From Methanolobus vulcani (GTDB lineage: Archaea; Halobacteriota; Methanosarcinia; Methanosarcinales; Methanosarcinaceae), in assembly GCF_006546655.1 (NCBI RefSeq), contig NZ_VIAQ01000020.1:62001-126000 (forward strand): a DNA stretch of 64,000 bases. Reading direction: 5' to 3'. Positions 61,998 to 64,000 of this stretch are shown piece by piece. The position numbers were made by a program, and so were the translations under genes. The notes beneath the pieces were generated by a model. It searched no databases. It was not told the origin of the DNA and was given only the letters and a program-made list of their open reading frames with translations. The first letter of the stretch is position 1. Each line of letters starts with the position of its first letter.

Positions 61998-62255
61998 GGG
62001 CTTTGTAGAAATCTGACATTAATTATTTGAATTATCCCGAAGGGTCCGGCGAAGCCGACGTTTTCCAACAAGAAAAAACAAATTAGTCTGCATAATACGC
62101 TGGAATACTTTCGTCATGTGATTTCTGTATGACTGTGTAGGAATATGCCGCCTTTGGTGGATAATCACTTTGTTTTTAGATTGCCGGTTGTTTTTGTGAA
62201 AATGAAAGAGAGCAATGTCTGTATTACTCATATCAATAGGATTTCTACAGAGTCC
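61998..62255. mobile_element. MITE-like non-autonomous insertion element
   Basis: The 258-bp element has 16-bp terminal inverted repeats (61998-62013, GGGCTTTGTAGAAATC, against 62240-62255, complement GGACTCTGTAGAAATC; 14 of 16 match). It is flanked by a direct duplication CTTAATA (61991-61997 and 62256-62262, extendable to nine bases if the repeat ends are trimmed). A 70-codon minus-strand frame (62019-62231) may be a transposase remnant. The ends resemble IS5/IS903-type termini from memory. It sits just upstream of the modA TATA box. Confidence 0.7.
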
Positions 62256-62297
62256 CTTAATAGGAAGTTATTTATAGTAAACATGCCAAGGAAGTAT

Positions 62298-62371
62298 CGT
62301 TATGTTGCGTCAGACATAACACTCCGAACATTGCTACTTAGAATGATGTTGTGCTCGAAAGAGCATAACAT
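62298..62371 (+). promoter_or_regulatory. Two ModE-type operators in the modA promoter/leader
   Basis: Site 1 (62299-62320) is GTTATGT-N8-ACATAAC, very close to the bacterial ModE site CGTTATAT-N8-ACATAACG. Site 2 (62348-62369) is GTTGTGC-N8-GCATAAC, one mismatch from symmetric, with centre-to-centre distance 49 bp. A TATA-like TTATTTATA at 62269-62277 places site 1 over the transcription start. Site 2 could also fold as a hairpin capped by GAAA. Confidence 0.7.
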
Positions 62372-62403
62372 GCATTCAGGTAAAATTTCAAGGAGAGGAT
62401 CGG

Positions 62404-63258
62404 ATGGTTAATAAAAAACATGTTATAGTATTCTCATTATTGATTTCTTGTATTCTGGTTCTGGGTTGTATTGATTCTACTGGTGATTCAACAGCTGATC
62501 AGGATACAGCAATTACAGATTCAGGTAGTTTAGATGAACAAACCAGTGAAGAAGCACTTCTGGTATACTGCGGTGCCGGAATGCGCAGGCCAATGGACGA
62601 GATAGGAGTTATGTTTGAAGAGGAATATGGTGTTCCTGTACAGTATAATTATGCAGGTTCCAACACACTCCTGACACAGATAGAACTTACAGGTGAAGGA
62701 GATGTCTACATGCCAGGTGCAACTTACTACTTTGAAGTAGCTGCAGAAAAAGGATTTGTAGATAATTTCAGCAAGGTTGTGTATCATATTCCAGTGATTA
62801 TCACTCCACCGGATAATCCGGCAAATATCGATAGTCTTGATGACCTTGCAAATGATGATGTAAGCGTTGTACTTGGAGACTCGAAAGCAGCAGCAATCGG
62901 TGTTCTTTGTGAAAAGATGCTGACCAAGAAAGGTATATATAATGAAACCGAAGAGAACGTTGTCGCAAAAGGTGCAACAGTCAATGAACTTGTCACATAC
63001 GTTTCACTTGGTCAGGCAGATGCCTCCATAGTATGGGAAGACCTTGTAAGGAATAATGATGAAGTGAATATGATTGAGATTTCAGAGGACGATAATCTCA
63101 TAAAGATAGTGCCGATAGCAACTCTGACAACATCTGAAAACCCTGAAATAGCTGCTGAATTTGTAGACTTTGTAGTTTCAGATGAAGGTCGCAGTATCTT
63201 TGAGGAATATGGATTTACACTTTATCCGGACGAGGAGTATGCCTATTTAGAGGCATAA
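62404..63258 (+). CDS. modA: Molybdate/tungstate ABC transporter substrate-binding lipoprotein
   Basis: A 284-residue lipoprotein. The lipobox VLGC (about residue 22) is followed by an acidic linker and the ModA/WtpA fold: LLVYCGAGMRRPMDEIGVMFEEEYG with the anion-binding segment, YNYAGSNTLLTQIELTGEGDVYMPG, and the C-terminal SEDDNLIKIVPIATL. It captures molybdate or tungstate for Mo/W formylmethanofuran dehydrogenase and similar enzymes. AAGGAGAGG precedes the ATG. The permease gene follows after 51 bp. Whether it prefers W or Mo cannot be told. Confidence 0.88.
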   Translation: MVNKKHVIVFSLLISCILVLGCIDSTGDSTADQDTAITDSGSLDEQTSEEALLVYCGAGMRRPMDEIGVMFEEEYGVPVQYNYAGSNTLLTQIELTGEGDVYMPGATYYFEVAAEKGFVDNFSKVVYHIPVIITPPDNPANIDSLDDLANDDVSVVLGDSKAAAIGVLCEKMLTKKGIYNETEENVVAKGATVNELVTYVSLGQADASIVWEDLVRNNDEVNMIEISEDDNLIKIVPIATLTTSENPEIAAEFVDFVVSDEGRSIFEEYGFTLYPDEEYAYLEA

Positions 63259-63309
63259 CTAAGTCTACGGAACTTGTCAAAAACATAAAAAACGAAGCAG
63301 GGGTATTCA

Positions 63310-64000
63310 ATGCAAAGAAATGGATTTAAATATGCAAATCTTTTTCTGATGCTCCTGCTTACTCTTTTCATTTTCACCCTGATATATGAGATAATTACTC
63401 ACACAGATCCGGCCAGTCTTATCACAAATATAATCTCTTCCGAGATACAATTTGCAATACGCCTAAGCCTGCTGACATCTTTAATCTCTACTTTTATGTG
63501 CATACTGATAGCAATTCCTGTTTCATATTCACTTGCAAGATATGATTTTCATGGAAAAGCGTTGATAAATACACTTCTTGACCTGCCAATGGCATTACCG
63601 CCGATAGTTGCAGGACTTGGCTTGCTACTTATATTCGGTACAACCAGTGTTGGAAATTTTCTGGCTGATGCAGGTCTTAAATTCGTATTCACAGTACCTG
63701 GAATAATCATGGCGCAGTTTGCAGTGAACATCTCCCTGATGCTCAGGATCATGCGTTCAACTTTTGAAGGCATAAATCCAAGATACGAACATGTGGCACA
63801 AACGCTTGGTTGCACACCTTTTCAGGCTTTTATCAGAACAACACTTCCTCTTTCTAAGAATGGAATGATTGCAGGTTCTGTTATTACCTGGTCAAGAGGA
63901 ATGGGGGAGTTCGGTGCGGTTTTAATGCTTGCAGGGGCTACAAGGATGAAGACCGAAACGTTGCCGATAGCGCTTTACCTGAACATGTCTTCCGGTGAAC
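63310..64000 (+). CDS. modB: Molybdate/tungstate ABC transporter permease, partial (3' end outside window)
   Basis: The frame starts at ATG 63310 and runs off the window after 230 codons. Visible are several transmembrane helices (FKYANLFLMLLLTLFIFTLIYE after the N-terminus; LPMALPPIVAGLGLLLIFG). The ABC permease EAA-like loop is present (EHVAQTLGCTPFQAFIRTTLP), which contacts the ATPase, followed by a late SRGMGEFGAVLMLAG, typical of ModB/WtpB. The ATPase gene is expected just outside. AGGGGT lies upstream of the start. Confidence 0.9.
   Translation, partial: MQRNGFKYANLFLMLLLTLFIFTLIYEIITHTDPASLITNIISSEIQFAIRLSLLTSLISTFMCILIAIPVSYSLARYDFHGKALINTLLDLPMALPPIVAGLGLLLIFGTTSVGNFLADAGLKFVFTVPGIIMAQFAVNISLMLRIMRSTFEGINPRYEHVAQTLGCTPFQAFIRTTLPLSKNGMIAGSVITWSRGMGEFGAVLMLAGATRMKTETLPIALYLNMSSGE

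Noticed and set aside
62346-62371. GAAA-capped hairpin as a Moco riboswitch
   Set aside because: Only one stem is visible, while the Moco motif is a large multi-stem RNA; the ModE half-site symmetry explains it better.
1-64000. tRNA, rRNA or CRISPR array
   Set aside because: I looked for TPsiC-like motifs, rRNA cores and regularly spaced repeats by eye and found none; a covariance-model scan would be decisive.

Overview
The window is chromosomal DNA of a methanogenic euryarchaeon, most likely a Methanosarcinaceae member close to Methanolobus or Methanococcoides. The evidence is an archaeal information-processing gene set (transcription factor E, proteasome beta subunit, the KH/beta-CASP nuclease aCPSF1/FttA, NMD3, L7Ae, S28e, L24e, aIF5B, S6e), a DUF1608-type S-layer protein with a PGF-CTERM tail, a seven-gene Mrp antiporter and an archaeosortase. 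Base composition is moderately AT-rich, with TATA/BRE-type promoters and GGAGG/GGTGA ribosome binding sites. Genus is inferred from gene content; no 16S rRNA is present. I recognised no tRNA, rRNA or CRISPR array.

Layout: 1-6.9 kb is a housekeeping stretch (DUF362 iron-sulfur protein, NMD3, ATP-grasp enzyme, tfe, HD hydrolase, psmB, fttA). 6.9-8.6 kb holds a HEAT-repeat lipoprotein and a HAD phosphatase on the minus strand. 8.7-19.2 kb is a metal-chelate uptake region. It has two FecB/FecC-type transporter sets, only one with an ATPase. The set without an ATPase ends in a 1337-residue BcrAD/BadFG-type activase fusion. An HxlR regulator and a tiny Cys/His-rich protein lie between the sets. 19.5-23.2 kb holds an S-layer protein, TrmO, a decayed DUF3344-like surface gene, a zinc-ribbon protein and a membrane protein. 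23.4-29.2 kb is mrpABCDEFG. 29.8-31.1 kb is sua5 plus a small membrane protein.

31.8-45.0 kb is a cell-surface region. It includes a single-cohesin protein with a PGF-CTERM-like anchor, a large duplicated protein ending in a dockerin, a double-cohesin protein, further exported proteins, two DUF116-like paralogues, and an archaeosortase B-like enzyme next to a substrate with a VPXXXP-type C-terminal signal. 45.2-47.2 kb is a minimal SUF system (sufCB). 48.4-52.0 kb is the ribosomal/translation operon rpl7ae-rps28e-rpl24e-ndk-infB-rps6e.

52.0-59.9 kb is the most unusual part. A minus-strand operon runs: ribbon-helix-helix regulator, ESCRT-III/Snf7-like coiled-coil protein, MIT-domain AAA ATPase resembling Vps4, and a coiled-coil/winged-helix protein. 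It lies divergent to an SPFH (band 7) protein and two membrane proteins with zinc-ribbon or CARDB-like parts. I read this as a euryarchaeal ESCRT-like membrane-remodelling system. The window ends with a HEPN-like protein, a LolA-like lipoprotein, a 258-bp MITE-like element, and the start of a molybdate/tungstate transporter (modA, partial modB) preceded by two ModE-type operators.

Intrinsic-terminator-like hairpins with T-runs recur at gene ends across the window, even though the genome also encodes the archaeal termination factor FttA.
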